Source of the DNA: CAZAGD01 sp964484485
GTDB lineage: Bacteria > Desulfobacterota > SM23-61
Reading direction: 5' to 3'
DNA length: 48,132 bases
Assembly (NCBI GenBank): GCA_964484485.1
Contig: CAZAGD010000211.1
Coordinates: forward strand, 1 to 48,132
This document shows, piece after piece, positions 25,160 to 33,645 of this stretch. The first letter of the stretch is position 1, and each line of letters opens with the position of its first letter. The notes under the pieces are model-generated. The model saw nothing but the letters and a program-made list of their open reading frames with translations, was not told the origin of the DNA and ran no database searches. A program made the position numbers and the translations under genes.

Positions 25160-25576
25160 TTAAATATCCAAAACTAAGCGGGCTTCCAGCAGACCATTAT
25201 TCTCCTTAATTTCTAATTGGTGGTAAGTAATGGCTTTGATCTCCGTTTTAATTTCATGGCGAGCTGGATCGAAAATCTCTCCCCAAGTTTCTGCTTGCAG
25301 ATATTTCTCCGCCAGGCTTAAAAAAGCAACCTTCTTACCTAAATAATTTTTGGTCGCGAATAGATAAAGCAACTCACTTAAAAAACGAACTAATAGATCT
25401 TCTCGATCAGCAGCCGTCACTTCCACAGAAAAAGAAACTTCTTCTTTTACCTCGGACAATTCTGTAAGTAGGTCAAAAAGGGCGTAAGCCGCATTGGCGA
25501 AAAGCTCCGCGTATGTCCGGCCAAAGACTTTTATGCCCAGGTCAGCTGTGTGGTCGAAAGTTTCATATTTTTTCAT
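25160..25576 (-). CDS. Archease, RtcB cofactor
   Basis: In 138 residues the protein shows the archease opening F-DHTADLGIKVFG with metal-binding D8 and D12, AYALFDLLTE, the DLLVRFLSELLYLF helix and a C-terminal LVLDI whose Asp completes the metal site. Archease speeds RtcB turnover and guanylation. It is the first gene of the archease-rtcB operon and is divergent from the membrane spermidine-synthase-like gene across a short AT-rich gap. The ribosome binding site is weak. Confidence 0.93.
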   Translation of the reverse strand: MKKYETFDHTADLGIKVFGRTYAELFANAAYALFDLLTELSEVKEEVSFSVEVTAADREDLLVRFLSELLYLFATKNYLGKKVAFLSLAEKYLQAETWGEIFDPARHEIKTEIKAITYHQLEIKENNGLLEARLVLDI

Positions 25577-25593
25577 TTTTGGCCCTGTTTAAT

Positions 25594-25621
25594 TTGTTTG
25601 GGCTTTCTATTATATTATAAT
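25594..25621 (+). promoter_or_regulatory. Promoter overlapping the first ATG of the membrane methyltransferase-fold gene
   Basis: TTGTTT (25594-25599), a 16-bp spacer and TATAAT (25616-25621). The -10 box overlaps the ATG at 25620, so transcription would start after it. This argues for translation from TTG 25653. Confidence 0.5.
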
Positions 25622-25652
25622 GCAGGCAGTAATTAAGCGCGAGGTGATAAAT

Positions 25653-28067
25653 TTGTATCTGGGCTCTTTTTTCTTAGGCCTAGCTCTAATATCCTTCTCC
25701 ACGCTCCTTTTAGAAATTTCTTTAACGCGCCTATTTGCTGTCGCCCAAGGCCACCATTTTGCTTTTTTAGTAGTAAGCATGGCCCTCTTAGGCTATGGAG
25801 CGAGTGGCTCCTTTCTTTTTTCCTTTCCTAAATTTTTAAGACAGCATCCGGAAAATAAACTGGTTTGGTCTTCCTGGCTTTTTTCTTTGAGCACGCTCCT
25901 GGCTTATATATTAAGTAACCTGCTGCCCTTTGATTTAGCCCGCGTTTATTTAGATTATAGGCAAATCTTTTATATATTTCTCTACTATATCTTTTGGACA
26001 ACTCCTTTTTTCTTCTCAGGTTTAACAATCGCTGCTGCTTTTACCATAAGAAGCCATCTCTCCGGCAAGATATACTTCGCCGATCTGGGAGGAGCCAGTT
26101 TAGGATGTCTTTCAGCCCTGGTTCTTTTTGACTTTTGCGGAGGTCCGGGAGCTCTTGTATTTTCAGCTTTTAGCGGATTTCTGGCCTCCTTATTATTAAC
26201 CCGGCTGGTAAAAGAAAAGCCCCATATGCGCTTTATAAAATGGGGATGGGGATTTATTCTTCTGGCGTTTCTTCTTCAGCCACCTTCTTTCCTGGATTTA
26301 CGCCTCTCCCTCTATAAACCCCTAAAAGCCGCCCTCCTTCATCCAGGTGCTCACCTTTTAGAGACTCATTGGAATGTTTGGGGACGCATCGATATCCTGG
26401 AAAGTCCAGCAGTACGCACTGCTCCAGGTTTGAGCCTTCTTTTCTTAGATTCTCTTCCTCCGCAAATTGGCTTGGCCATCGATGCGGAGAGGTTAAGTGC
26501 TATTACCAAAATGCCTAATAAGGAAGCTATCCGAAGGGAAATGGCTTTCATCGAATTCCTCCCTGCTTCCTTTCCTTATCTTCTCCTCAAACCAGAACGT
26601 GTTTTAATCTTAGAACCCATGGGTGGTCTGGAAGTTTTAACGGCCCTTTATTTCGACGCCCAAAAGGTTACGGCTGTGGAGATAAACCCTTTATTAGTTT
26701 CCCTGTTAAAAGGAAAGTACCGCGCCTTTTCTGGCGGGATCTACGATCATCCGCGCGTAAACGTAGCCATAGATGACCTTAGAAATTATGTGCGTCGAAA
26801 TCCCGGACCATTCGATTTAGTAGTCCTTTCTTTGGCGGAAAGCTGGCCAGCTTCTGCCTCAGGAATTTCCAGTCTCCATGAAGACTATCGGCTAACGACC
26901 GAAGCGCTGGGTGATTATTTAAAAGTGCTCTCCCCTAACGGCGCCTTGGCCTTCAGCCTTTATTTAAATCCACCTCCGCGCGCCGAATTACGTCTGGTAG
27001 CCATGATCAAAGAAGCTTTAAAAAAAATGGGGAAAGATCCTCAGCAACACATGCTCATTTTCCGCACCTGGGGGACTTTTAATTTGCTCATTAAGAAAAA
27101 TCCTATACAGATCAAAGAAATTCAAGCCCTGGAGCTGTTCTGCGAAAAATTGCGCTTTGATTTAGTTTATTATCCCGGAATAACAGTAGGGAAAGCTAAT
27201 ATTTATAATCGCTTTCCCAACCCCATATATTTTCAAGGAGTCCAGAAAGTTTTAGCTGGGGATGAAACCTTCTATAGGTCTTACCTCTTCGATGTCCGCC
27301 CAGTAAGTGATGAAAAACCTTTTTTCCACCATTATTTTCGGTGGTCCCATTTGCGCCAACTTTATCAACTAACTGGTGAAAAGTGGCCAATCTTTATCGA
27401 AGGCGGCTATATCGTCCCTTTGGTGCTTATTATCTCTTTGATCCTTACTGTATTTTTTTTAATCTTACCCTTGATCTACCGATTTGCTAAGCAGCAGATT
27501 TTCCCCCTGCGCAAATATAAATTTTCCTGTTTACTATATTTTATCTCCTTGGGTTTGGGATTTATGTTTGTAGAAATTTCCCTCATGCAAAGATTTATTC
27601 TTTTCTTGGGACACCCAGTTTATTCCGTATCTTTAGTTATCTTCTCCATGCTTATCTTCGCCGGCTTAGGCAGTCGGTTTTCCCAAAAGGTTTTTTTAAA
27701 TCCCCTGGGATTAGTTAGATTAATTTTCCCTCTAATTATATTTTTATTGGTTTTTTATGCTCTTTTCTTAACCAACATATTAACCTTTTGGCAAAGTCTT
27801 CCTCTCTTAGGCCGGCAAATTTTTACGGCCTTGACCACGGGTGTCTTAGCTTTTTTTATGGGCATCCCCTTTCCTTCCGGAATGCGCCTTTTAGGAGAAA
27901 AGGAGCCAGATTTAATCCCTTTAGGCTGGTGTGCCAATGGCTGTGCCTCCGTATTGGGAGCTATCTTGCCCATAATCATTGCCTTAGCTTGGGGGTTTCC
28001 AATAGTTTTGTTTTTAGCCGCCGGCCTATATGGTATAGCCTTCTTTGCTTGGCAAAAAATTAGTTGA
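25653..28067 (+). CDS. Membrane protein with spermidine-synthase-like domain
   Basis: About 804 residues in three parts: six or so N-terminal membrane helices (LGSFFLGLALISFSTLLLEI onward), a Rossmann domain like spermidine synthase (VLILEPMGGLEVLTALYF as the GxG loop, VTAVEINP as the acidic ribose-binding turn, YDHPRVNVAIDDLRNYVR), and about six C-terminal helices from residue 600. The GxGxG loop is altered to EPMGGLE and no polyamine site is evident, so spermidine synthesis is unlikely. The function is unknown. I chose TTG 25653 because GAGGTG lies 6 nt ahead and a promoter -10 box covers the ATG at 25620; that ATG gives 815 residues. Confidence 0.75.
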   Translation: MYLGSFFLGLALISFSTLLLEISLTRLFAVAQGHHFAFLVVSMALLGYGASGSFLFSFPKFLRQHPENKLVWSSWLFSLSTLLAYILSNLLPFDLARVYLDYRQIFYIFLYYIFWTTPFFFSGLTIAAAFTIRSHLSGKIYFADLGGASLGCLSALVLFDFCGGPGALVFSAFSGFLASLLLTRLVKEKPHMRFIKWGWGFILLAFLLQPPSFLDLRLSLYKPLKAALLHPGAHLLETHWNVWGRIDILESPAVRTAPGLSLLFLDSLPPQIGLAIDAERLSAITKMPNKEAIRREMAFIEFLPASFPYLLLKPERVLILEPMGGLEVLTALYFDAQKVTAVEINPLLVSLLKGKYRAFSGGIYDHPRVNVAIDDLRNYVRRNPGPFDLVVLSLAESWPASASGISSLHEDYRLTTEALGDYLKVLSPNGALAFSLYLNPPPRAELRLVAMIKEALKKMGKDPQQHMLIFRTWGTFNLLIKKNPIQIKEIQALELFCEKLRFDLVYYPGITVGKANIYNRFPNPIYFQGVQKVLAGDETFYRSYLFDVRPVSDEKPFFHHYFRWSHLRQLYQLTGEKWPIFIEGGYIVPLVLIISLILTVFFLILPLIYRFAKQQIFPLRKYKFSCLLYFISLGLGFMFVEISLMQRFILFLGHPVYSVSLVIFSMLIFAGLGSRFSQKVFLNPLGLVRLIFPLIIFLLVFYALFLTNILTFWQSLPLLGRQIFTALTTGVLAFFMGIPFPSGMRLLGEKEPDLIPLGWCANGCASVLGAILPIIIALAWGFPIVLFLAAGLYGIAFFAWQKIS

Positions 28068-28162
28068 AAATGATTTAGATTTATGGCACTTTTTATTTGG
28101 TGGCACGGCCTGAAGAGTAAGCAAGATTCAAACCACTAAACAAAGAAAGGAGGGCTTAAAAA

Positions 28163-29170
28163 ATGGCTGCCGGAAAAGGGGAAAAGATTAAAAAGAAAAT
28201 CAAACGAGAAGCCAAGAAAGTGATCACCAAAGCTCTTAGCGCCAAAACTGACCTAATTAAAAAGATGGAAGCAAAAACCAAAGAGAAAATCCTCCAAAAG
28301 GACACCCTGATTAAAAAGCTAAAAGAAGAATTGACCCAAAGAGAAAAAATGCTGGCCGAGACCAAGAAAAACCTTATCCAAAAAGCGCAAGAAGAATTGG
28401 CTGCCTTTAAAGAAAAAGCCGAAGCGAAAGCCAAAGAATTAAAGCAAGAAATTGATGAAAAAAGAAAAGCCTTCCAGGAACTCCAAAAGAAAACCGAAGG
28501 CGAAATAAAAAAATTAAAAGAGGAAGCTGCCGCGAAAGCGAAAGCCTTGACTGGGAAAATAGCTGAATTTGAATCTTACAAAAAAAGTGCTGAAAAAAAG
28601 ATTTCCGAACTGGAAGCCAAAGCCAAGGAGTATATGGCTAAAATAAAGCCGGCGGAGAAAGAAAGAACAGGACTAATTACCTCCAAAGGGAATCCGCTAA
28701 CCCTTTTAGGAGAAGAAGTAAAAGTTGGCGATAAAGCCCCTGACTTTAAAGTATTAGATAATTCAATGCAGCCTGTCTCTTTGGCCGCCTTCCAGGGCAA
28801 GGTAAAAATAATAACCTCTGTGCCATCGCTCGATACACCAGTTTGTAGTATGGAAACCAGACGTTTTAATGAGGAGGCGGGAAAACTTCCCGATAAAGTG
28901 ATTGTCCTGACGATCAGTATGGATTTGCCCTTCGCCCAAGCAAGATGGTGTGCCGCCGCCGGCGTAGAAAAAGTAAAAACTTTCTCTGATTATCGAGAAC
29001 GTTCCTTCGGCTTGGCCTATGGCGTGCTGATTAAAGAACTCCTGCTCTTAGCCCGCGCCGTCTTTATCGTTGATGATCAAGACATCGTCCGCTATGTGGA
29101 ACTTGTTCCGGAAATAACGCAGGAACCTGAATACGCCAGAATCTTAAATGCCGTTCAGGCCTTGCTTTAG
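28163..29170 (+). CDS. tpx: Coiled-coil domain fused to thiol peroxidase
   Basis: Residues 1-165 are an almost uninterrupted Lys/Glu/Ala-rich coiled coil with no Cys, Trp or signal peptide. Residues about 168-335 are a full Tpx-type atypical 2-Cys peroxiredoxin: KGNPLTLLGEEVKVGDKAPDF, peroxidatic C228 in DTPVCSMETRRFN, resolving C263 in FAQARWC, and FIVDDQDIVRYVELVPEIT. Tpx reduces lipid and other hydroperoxides using thioredoxin and normally has about 165 residues with no such extension. AAAGGAGG stands 9 nt before the ATG, and no good internal start precedes the Tpx part. It converges on alr. Confidence 0.88.
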   Translation: MAAGKGEKIKKKIKREAKKVITKALSAKTDLIKKMEAKTKEKILQKDTLIKKLKEELTQREKMLAETKKNLIQKAQEELAAFKEKAEAKAKELKQEIDEKRKAFQELQKKTEGEIKKLKEEAAAKAKALTGKIAEFESYKKSAEKKISELEAKAKEYMAKIKPAEKERTGLITSKGNPLTLLGEEVKVGDKAPDFKVLDNSMQPVSLAAFQGKVKIITSVPSLDTPVCSMETRRFNEEAGKLPDKVIVLTISMDLPFAQARWCAAAGVEKVKTFSDYRERSFGLAYGVLIKELLLLARAVFIVDDQDIVRYVELVPEITQEPEYARILNAVQALL

Positions 29171-29217
29171 AAAATTAAATATTAATGAATCCCAGGGGCA
29201 GAGGACAAAATCAAAAG

Positions 29218-30333
29218 CTACTCATGCAAATAAACGCGCGGAACTCGCGAGCTAATAGCACATACTAATTCATAATTGATTGTGCCGGCCAGGTCGGCTA
29301 GCTCAGTTACGGTAATTTCCTCTTCCCCTTGGCACCCAAAAAGAACGACTTCCTCCCCGACTTGGACCTCATTCCTTGGTCCTAAGTCAACCATTATTTG
29401 GTCCATACATACTCTGCCGATTACTTTTCTTCTCTGCCCCTTAATTAAAACAGAAGCTTTGTTGGAAAGTTGCCGATTGTAACCATCAGCGTAGCCTACA
29501 GGCAAGGTAGCGACAAAGGTTTTTTGGGGAGTAATATATGTACAGCCATAGCCAATAGGGGTGCCGGCTGGCACTTCCTTGATAAAAACCACCTTGGTTT
29601 TAAATTGCATGGCCGGGATAAGAGAAAAGGGCATCTTAAAATTAGATGCTGGCGGCAATCCATAAAGCATAATCCCTGGACGCACTAAATTAAAATGCCC
29701 TGCTGCTAAAGTTATTATACCCGCGCTATTGGCCGCCGAAATTAATGGGATAGGAAAGCCCATTTTTTTGATTCTTTCAGCCACCTCGGCTAACTTTTGC
29801 ACTTGTTGCCGAGTAAATGTTTGGTCTTCATCTTCCGCCTTGGCCAAATGGGTGAAAATTCCCTGGAGTTTTAATTCCGAAAAGCTGGTGATCTTTTCAA
29901 TAAAATTAGTTGCCTCCTCAGGACGTATTCCAATACGCCCCATTCCCGTATCAATCTTAATCATAATTTGCACTGGAGATCGGGTTTTCCTGGCCTCTTC
30001 AGCCAACAGACGAGCGCTTTCCAGATCACTAATGGTAGCAATCAAGTTGTATTCCATTAAAATTTTTACCTGCTCGGCGAGAGTTAAACCTAAGACGAAA
30101 ATAGGCACATTAAAGCCTGCTTCTTTTAACTCTGCCCCTTCTTCAGGCAAGGCCACTCCTAAAAAATGAGCTCCTGCTGCTAAAGCTGCTTTACTTACTT
30201 TAAGGGCCCCATGGCCATAAGCATTAGCTTTGACCACGGCCATTATAAAGGTGGCTGGAGAAAGGAGCTTACGTGTCTGGTGCACGTTATAGCGGATAGC
30301 CGCCAGATCAACTTCGACGAAGGTTGGTCGCAT
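29218..30333 (-). CDS. alr: Alanine racemase
   Basis: This PLP enzyme interconverts L- and D-alanine, mainly for peptidoglycan. K35 in VVKANAYGHG carries PLP; the second catalytic residue is the Tyr in GYGCTYITP near 260. GTHxGMxRxG appears as IDTGMGRIGIRP, and RPGIMLYG and VGRVCMDQIMVDLG are present. The 371-residue length is normal. GGGAG lies 8 nt before ATG. It is downstream of the TRAP cluster on the same strand, across 198 nt in which I found no clear promoter, so it may be co-transcribed or separate. Confidence 0.95.
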   Translation of the reverse strand: MRPTFVEVDLAAIRYNVHQTRKLLSPATFIMAVVKANAYGHGALKVSKAALAAGAHFLGVALPEEGAELKEAGFNVPIFVLGLTLAEQVKILMEYNLIATISDLESARLLAEEARKTRSPVQIMIKIDTGMGRIGIRPEEATNFIEKITSFSELKLQGIFTHLAKAEDEDQTFTRQQVQKLAEVAERIKKMGFPIPLISAANSAGIITLAAGHFNLVRPGIMLYGLPPASNFKMPFSLIPAMQFKTKVVFIKEVPAGTPIGYGCTYITPQKTFVATLPVGYADGYNRQLSNKASVLIKGQRRKVIGRVCMDQIMVDLGPRNEVQVGEEVVLFGCQGEEEITVTELADLAGTINYELVCAISSRVPRVYLHE

Positions 30334-30531
30334 GTTAAACTTCTCCCTTTTTGCAAATAGAATGATCTTTTTCTAAAACTCCCTTCATTTTAAGAAGTTT
30401 ATCAAACTAATCTCTAATAAAAATTTTTAGGGAATAAAAAGGATAATATGGTTATTCTCAGACGGCCTGGATTAGGAATGTAAAACCCTTCGGCCAACTC
30501 CCTTTATTCTCCAATTATAACCTAAACTTAA

Positions 30532-31833
30532 TTATTTGATACCTATAATCAATCTAGGCAAGAATAGCGACAAATCAGGCCAATAGGTAGTAATTATCAC
30601 CACAGGCAAATTGCCAAAAATCATCAGCATCGATGCTGGTTTTATTAATTTGTCAAAGCTGCAATTACCCACCCGTCCCCCCAAATATAAGATAGGGGCA
30701 CAGGGTGGGGTCATATTGCCCAAACCCAAATTAGTACCCATTATGGCGGCAAAGTGGTAAGGATTAACCCCTATATGCTTTATTATGGGGAATAAGAGGG
30801 GGGCTGCTAAAAGGGTTCCGCTAAAATCATCTGCGAGCATCCCCAGAATAATCAAGAATATATTTATCATTCCTAAGATTACATATTTATTTTCTGAGAA
30901 CCCAGTCAACAGCTCGATTAATCTTTGCGGCACATTTTCCATAGTATAGATCCTACTTAAAATCTGCACGAAGAAAACCATTAATATAACTACACCAGTA
31001 GTGGTAGCTGTACTATAAAGAGTTTGACCTAACTCTTTGATGGTTAGCTTTCGGTAGATGAAAAAGCCTGCCAAAATTATGTAAAGTACTGCTATGGTCG
31101 CCGCCTCCGTCGGAGTGGTCAACCCGCCATAAATACCACCCAAGATAATGAAAGGCGCTAGCAAGGCGAAGAAACCTTTTTGGGTGGCCCGCCCCACTTC
31201 CCTGGCCTGTTCCTTAAGACTCAATGGAGGATAAACTTTTATGGTGGGAATTCGCCTGCACATCCACCAATTGAGAAAAATAAAAACTATTATTTGCAAA
31301 ATGCCAGGACCAACCGTAGACAAAAAACAAGCAGCGACAGAAAGCCGCGTTACCCAGGCAAAAAGGATCATAGGCACACTGGGAGGGATTAATTGTCCCA
31401 GTACGGAAGCACAGGTTACCAACGCTGTGGCATGTCCTTTGGGATATCCTTCCGCTTCCATCCGCGGAATCATCATGCTACCTATGGCTGCTACCGCAGC
31501 AGAGCAAGTGCCCGCGACTGCCCCAAAGATGGCACAGGCAACTACTGAAGCTCCGCCCAAGCCGCCTTTAGCCCTGCCGACTAAAGAAGTAGCAATGTTA
31601 GCGAGCCTCTCCGCAATGCCTGACCCACCCATGAGCCCTCCTGCCATAATAAAGAACGGCACCGCCAAAAGGGTTAGAGAATTCAAACTATAAAAGGCAA
31701 CGGGCAGGAGAAACTCAAAGTTATAGCCGTGTAACACTATCAAAAATATAACTGCCGCCATGAAACAAAATGGAACAGGTACACCAATGGCCAGGAGGCC
31801 TATTAATATAAGTAGATCGAGTACTATATCCAT
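30532..31833 (-). CDS. dctM: TRAP transporter large permease (DctM)
   Basis: The 433-residue protein has about 12 hydrophobic helices of the ion-transporter type. Family signatures include PFFIMAGGLMGGSGIAERL, GGLGGASVVACAIFGAVAGTCSAAVAAIGSMMIPRM, and TNLGLGNMTPPCAPILYLGG near the end. DctM is the sodium-coupled translocation subunit. Its ATG lies 9 nt after the dctQ stop; that TGA is itself part of the TGAGG ribosome binding site, which indicates translational coupling. The substrate cannot be read from sequence. Confidence 0.94.
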   Translation of the reverse strand: MDIVLDLLILIGLLAIGVPVPFCFMAAVIFLIVLHGYNFEFLLPVAFYSLNSLTLLAVPFFIMAGGLMGGSGIAERLANIATSLVGRAKGGLGGASVVACAIFGAVAGTCSAAVAAIGSMMIPRMEAEGYPKGHATALVTCASVLGQLIPPSVPMILFAWVTRLSVAACFLSTVGPGILQIIVFIFLNWWMCRRIPTIKVYPPLSLKEQAREVGRATQKGFFALLAPFIILGGIYGGLTTPTEAATIAVLYIILAGFFIYRKLTIKELGQTLYSTATTTGVVILMVFFVQILSRIYTMENVPQRLIELLTGFSENKYVILGMINIFLIILGMLADDFSGTLLAAPLLFPIIKHIGVNPYHFAAIMGTNLGLGNMTPPCAPILYLGGRVGNCSFDKLIKPASMLMIFGNLPVVIITTYWPDLSLFLPRLIIGIK

Positions 31834-31842
31834 TTGGGAACC

Positions 31843-32388
31843 TCAACTTTGAGAATTTATGGAGATGTTGCTTCTAAACATTTTCCGAAAATTATCCAGC
31901 AGTTCGACGAAAAAATAAAAAGACATAAAAATCGCCCCAAAGAAAATACTGCTTTGGGCAAAGACTAAAGGCATTTGTAAGACTGGCGACCTCCCCTTTT
32001 TTTCAAGTCCCCACATAAAGAAATGATAAGCCCAGTAACACATAATCAGGACAAGGATCATGGTTATTAGACTGGCTACAAACCTAACAATTTCGTATCT
32101 TTGGGGATTCTTAATTATGAGGTGCAGCAATTCGGCTTTGATATGGGTACGTTCATAACTACCATAAATTGCACCTGTAAAGTATAGCCAGAAAGCGGCC
32201 AGGGTAGCCATCTCCTCCACCTCCATGCCTGGGTAATGAAATATGTAGCGCATCAATACCCCACTAAAAACGAGAAGGACAATAAAAGACGAAGTTAAAA
32301 CAAGGATAACCTTTTGGCTAATGACCAGCCAGTTCCATATTAATAAAACAATTCTCCTCGTCCGGGAAGTAGTTGGCATGCTTATCAT
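31843..32388 (-). CDS. dctQ: TRAP transporter small permease (DctQ)
   Basis: The 181-residue protein has four membrane helices (about 15-45, 60-80, 103-125, 140-165). It shows the DctQ pattern of a conserved mid-region with GMEVEEMATLAAFWLYFTGAIYG and YERTHIKAELL. It partners DctM in the membrane. The start ATG has only a weak ribosome site (AGGGTAG); a second ATG lies 3 codons later. It is 98 nt after dctP. Confidence 0.9.
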   Translation of the reverse strand: MISMPTTSRTRRIVLLIWNWLVISQKVILVLTSSFIVLLVFSGVLMRYIFHYPGMEVEEMATLAAFWLYFTGAIYGSYERTHIKAELLHLIIKNPQRYEIVRFVASLITMILVLIMCYWAYHFFMWGLEKKGRSPVLQMPLVFAQSSIFFGAIFMSFYFFVELLDNFRKMFRSNISINSQS

Positions 32389-32486
32389 AAAATCTACCCT
32401 GGCCTGCGCAGTTATTTTATAAAAAGCTTAGATTTATCGACTCTTTTCAAAAATTCCCAGCTCTCTAATGTTTTCAGTGAAATCTA

Positions 32487-33521
32487 TTATTTTACCGGCA
32501 TGCCTACATGCTTTCTACATATGTCCATAACGGCTTTACCAACAATTTTATCGAGTTCCGGCCAGACATCGGTTCGAATGGCTCTGGCACATTTCTCCAG
32601 CTCTTCATCAGTTAGCATAATTATCTTTAGGCCACGTTCGGCCATTTTCTTGCGGTAAAGTTCGTCATCAGCTTCCACTTTCAGCCAATAAGCAGCAGCC
32701 TGTTTCTCAGCAGCCTCAATTAAAACTTTCTGATCCTCTTTGCTTAAGGCATTAAATAACTTGCGATTCATCTTAAACCAATGGGTTTCTACATAATCAT
32801 TATACTGGATCCAGACGCCTTGGATATCCCGAAATTCATGACCCTGGAACGGAGGCCCACCCATCTGCCCGTCCGCTATTCCAGTTTCAATAGCCGTATA
32901 AGCTTCGGCATAGGGGATGGCCACCGGGATATAACCTAAGCGCTTATAAGTCAATTCACAAACTTTCAGAGGCATTACCCTAATTTTCATTCCTTTAGGC
33001 ACATCGGGATCCCCCGGGCTGGGGGGAACTTTTCTCAATGTACACCCAGCCATGCCCACTGGAAAGACCGAAAGACCTTTAATATTTACTCCTGCCAGCA
33101 AATTATCAACCATTACGTTGATCCATCCGCCTTTAGCATATCCTGCTTTTGCTTCTTTAATGTTCTTGAAAAGATAAGGAGTGTAGTAAGCGATGTTCAA
33201 CCTGGGATCATAAGTAGGTGCTATAGGATTTAAATCCATTTCCACATCTCCCCTCATCACTAGCTCATTGCTCAAAACCCAATCACCGAGTGCGCCCGCA
33301 TGATAAACTTTTATGTCTATCCGTCCATTTGTCTTCTTCCTTACTTCATCTGCAAAAGCCTCGGCAGCCCGGCCGAATGGACTATCTGCCGGATGGCCCT
33401 GATTCATCCGCCATTTGTATACTTTGGGTTCTTTCTTAGCTTGAGCAAAACATAAAGTTGGCATTACCAGAAAAAAACTTATCAAAATTAATATTCCTTT
33501 AAATAATAGATTTCTTTTCAT
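32487..33521 (-). CDS. dctP: TRAP transporter solute-binding protein (DctP)
   Basis: This 344-residue periplasmic protein starts with a signal peptide (KR, hydrophobic LLFKGILILISFFLVMP, cleavage likely after CFA). The mature part has NQGHPADSPFGRAAEAFADEVRKKTNGRIDIKVYHAGALGD, the substrate-Arg region GMKIRVMPLKV and PYAEAYTAIETGIADGQMGG, all standard DctP features. The ATG at 33521 is 7 nt after AAAGGAGG; ATG 33527 abuts it and is less likely. It lies downstream of the aminotransferase and a possible leader peptide. Confidence 0.93.
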   Translation of the reverse strand: MKRNLLFKGILILISFFLVMPTLCFAQAKKEPKVYKWRMNQGHPADSPFGRAAEAFADEVRKKTNGRIDIKVYHAGALGDWVLSNELVMRGDVEMDLNPIAPTYDPRLNIAYYTPYLFKNIKEAKAGYAKGGWINVMVDNLLAGVNIKGLSVFPVGMAGCTLRKVPPSPGDPDVPKGMKIRVMPLKVCELTYKRLGYIPVAIPYAEAYTAIETGIADGQMGGPPFQGHEFRDIQGVWIQYNDYVETHWFKMNRKLFNALSKEDQKVLIEAAEKQAAAYWLKVEADDELYRKKMAERGLKIIMLTDEELEKCARAIRTDVWPELDKIVGKAVMDICRKHVGMPVK

Positions 33522-33557
33522 CTTCATCCCTCCTTTATTTTATTTTTTTATACCGCT

Positions 33558-33602
33558 TTACTTATTTCCTATTGGGACATTCTGGCCTGCAGATTGATCC
33601 AT
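33558..33602 (-). CDS. Possible 14-residue leader peptide upstream of dctP
   Basis: An ATG at 33602 preceded by TGGAGGGAGGTG, a very strong Shine-Dalgarno, opens a short frame reading MDQSAGQNVPIGNK before TAA. It lies 36 nt before dctP. It may regulate dctP translation, or the strong purine tract may have another role. No homologue is known to me. Confidence 0.3.
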   Translation of the reverse strand: MDQSAGQNVPIGNK

Positions 33603-33645
33603 CACCTCCCTCCATCTTATTAACCACAAAATAATATATTGTAAT

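Noticed and set aside
28101..28116. TGGCACG upstream of the tpx fusion as a sigma-54 promoter
   Set aside because: The -24 box is perfect but the sequence at -12 (GAAGA) lacks the required GC pair.
29729..30169. Plus-strand frame of 146 codons inside alr
   Set aside because: It is the antisense shadow of a well-conserved alr frame and reads as low-quality Ser/Ile-rich sequence.
31241..31693. Plus-strand frame of 150 codons inside dctM
   Set aside because: It is antisense to the conserved DctM core and has no initiation signal.
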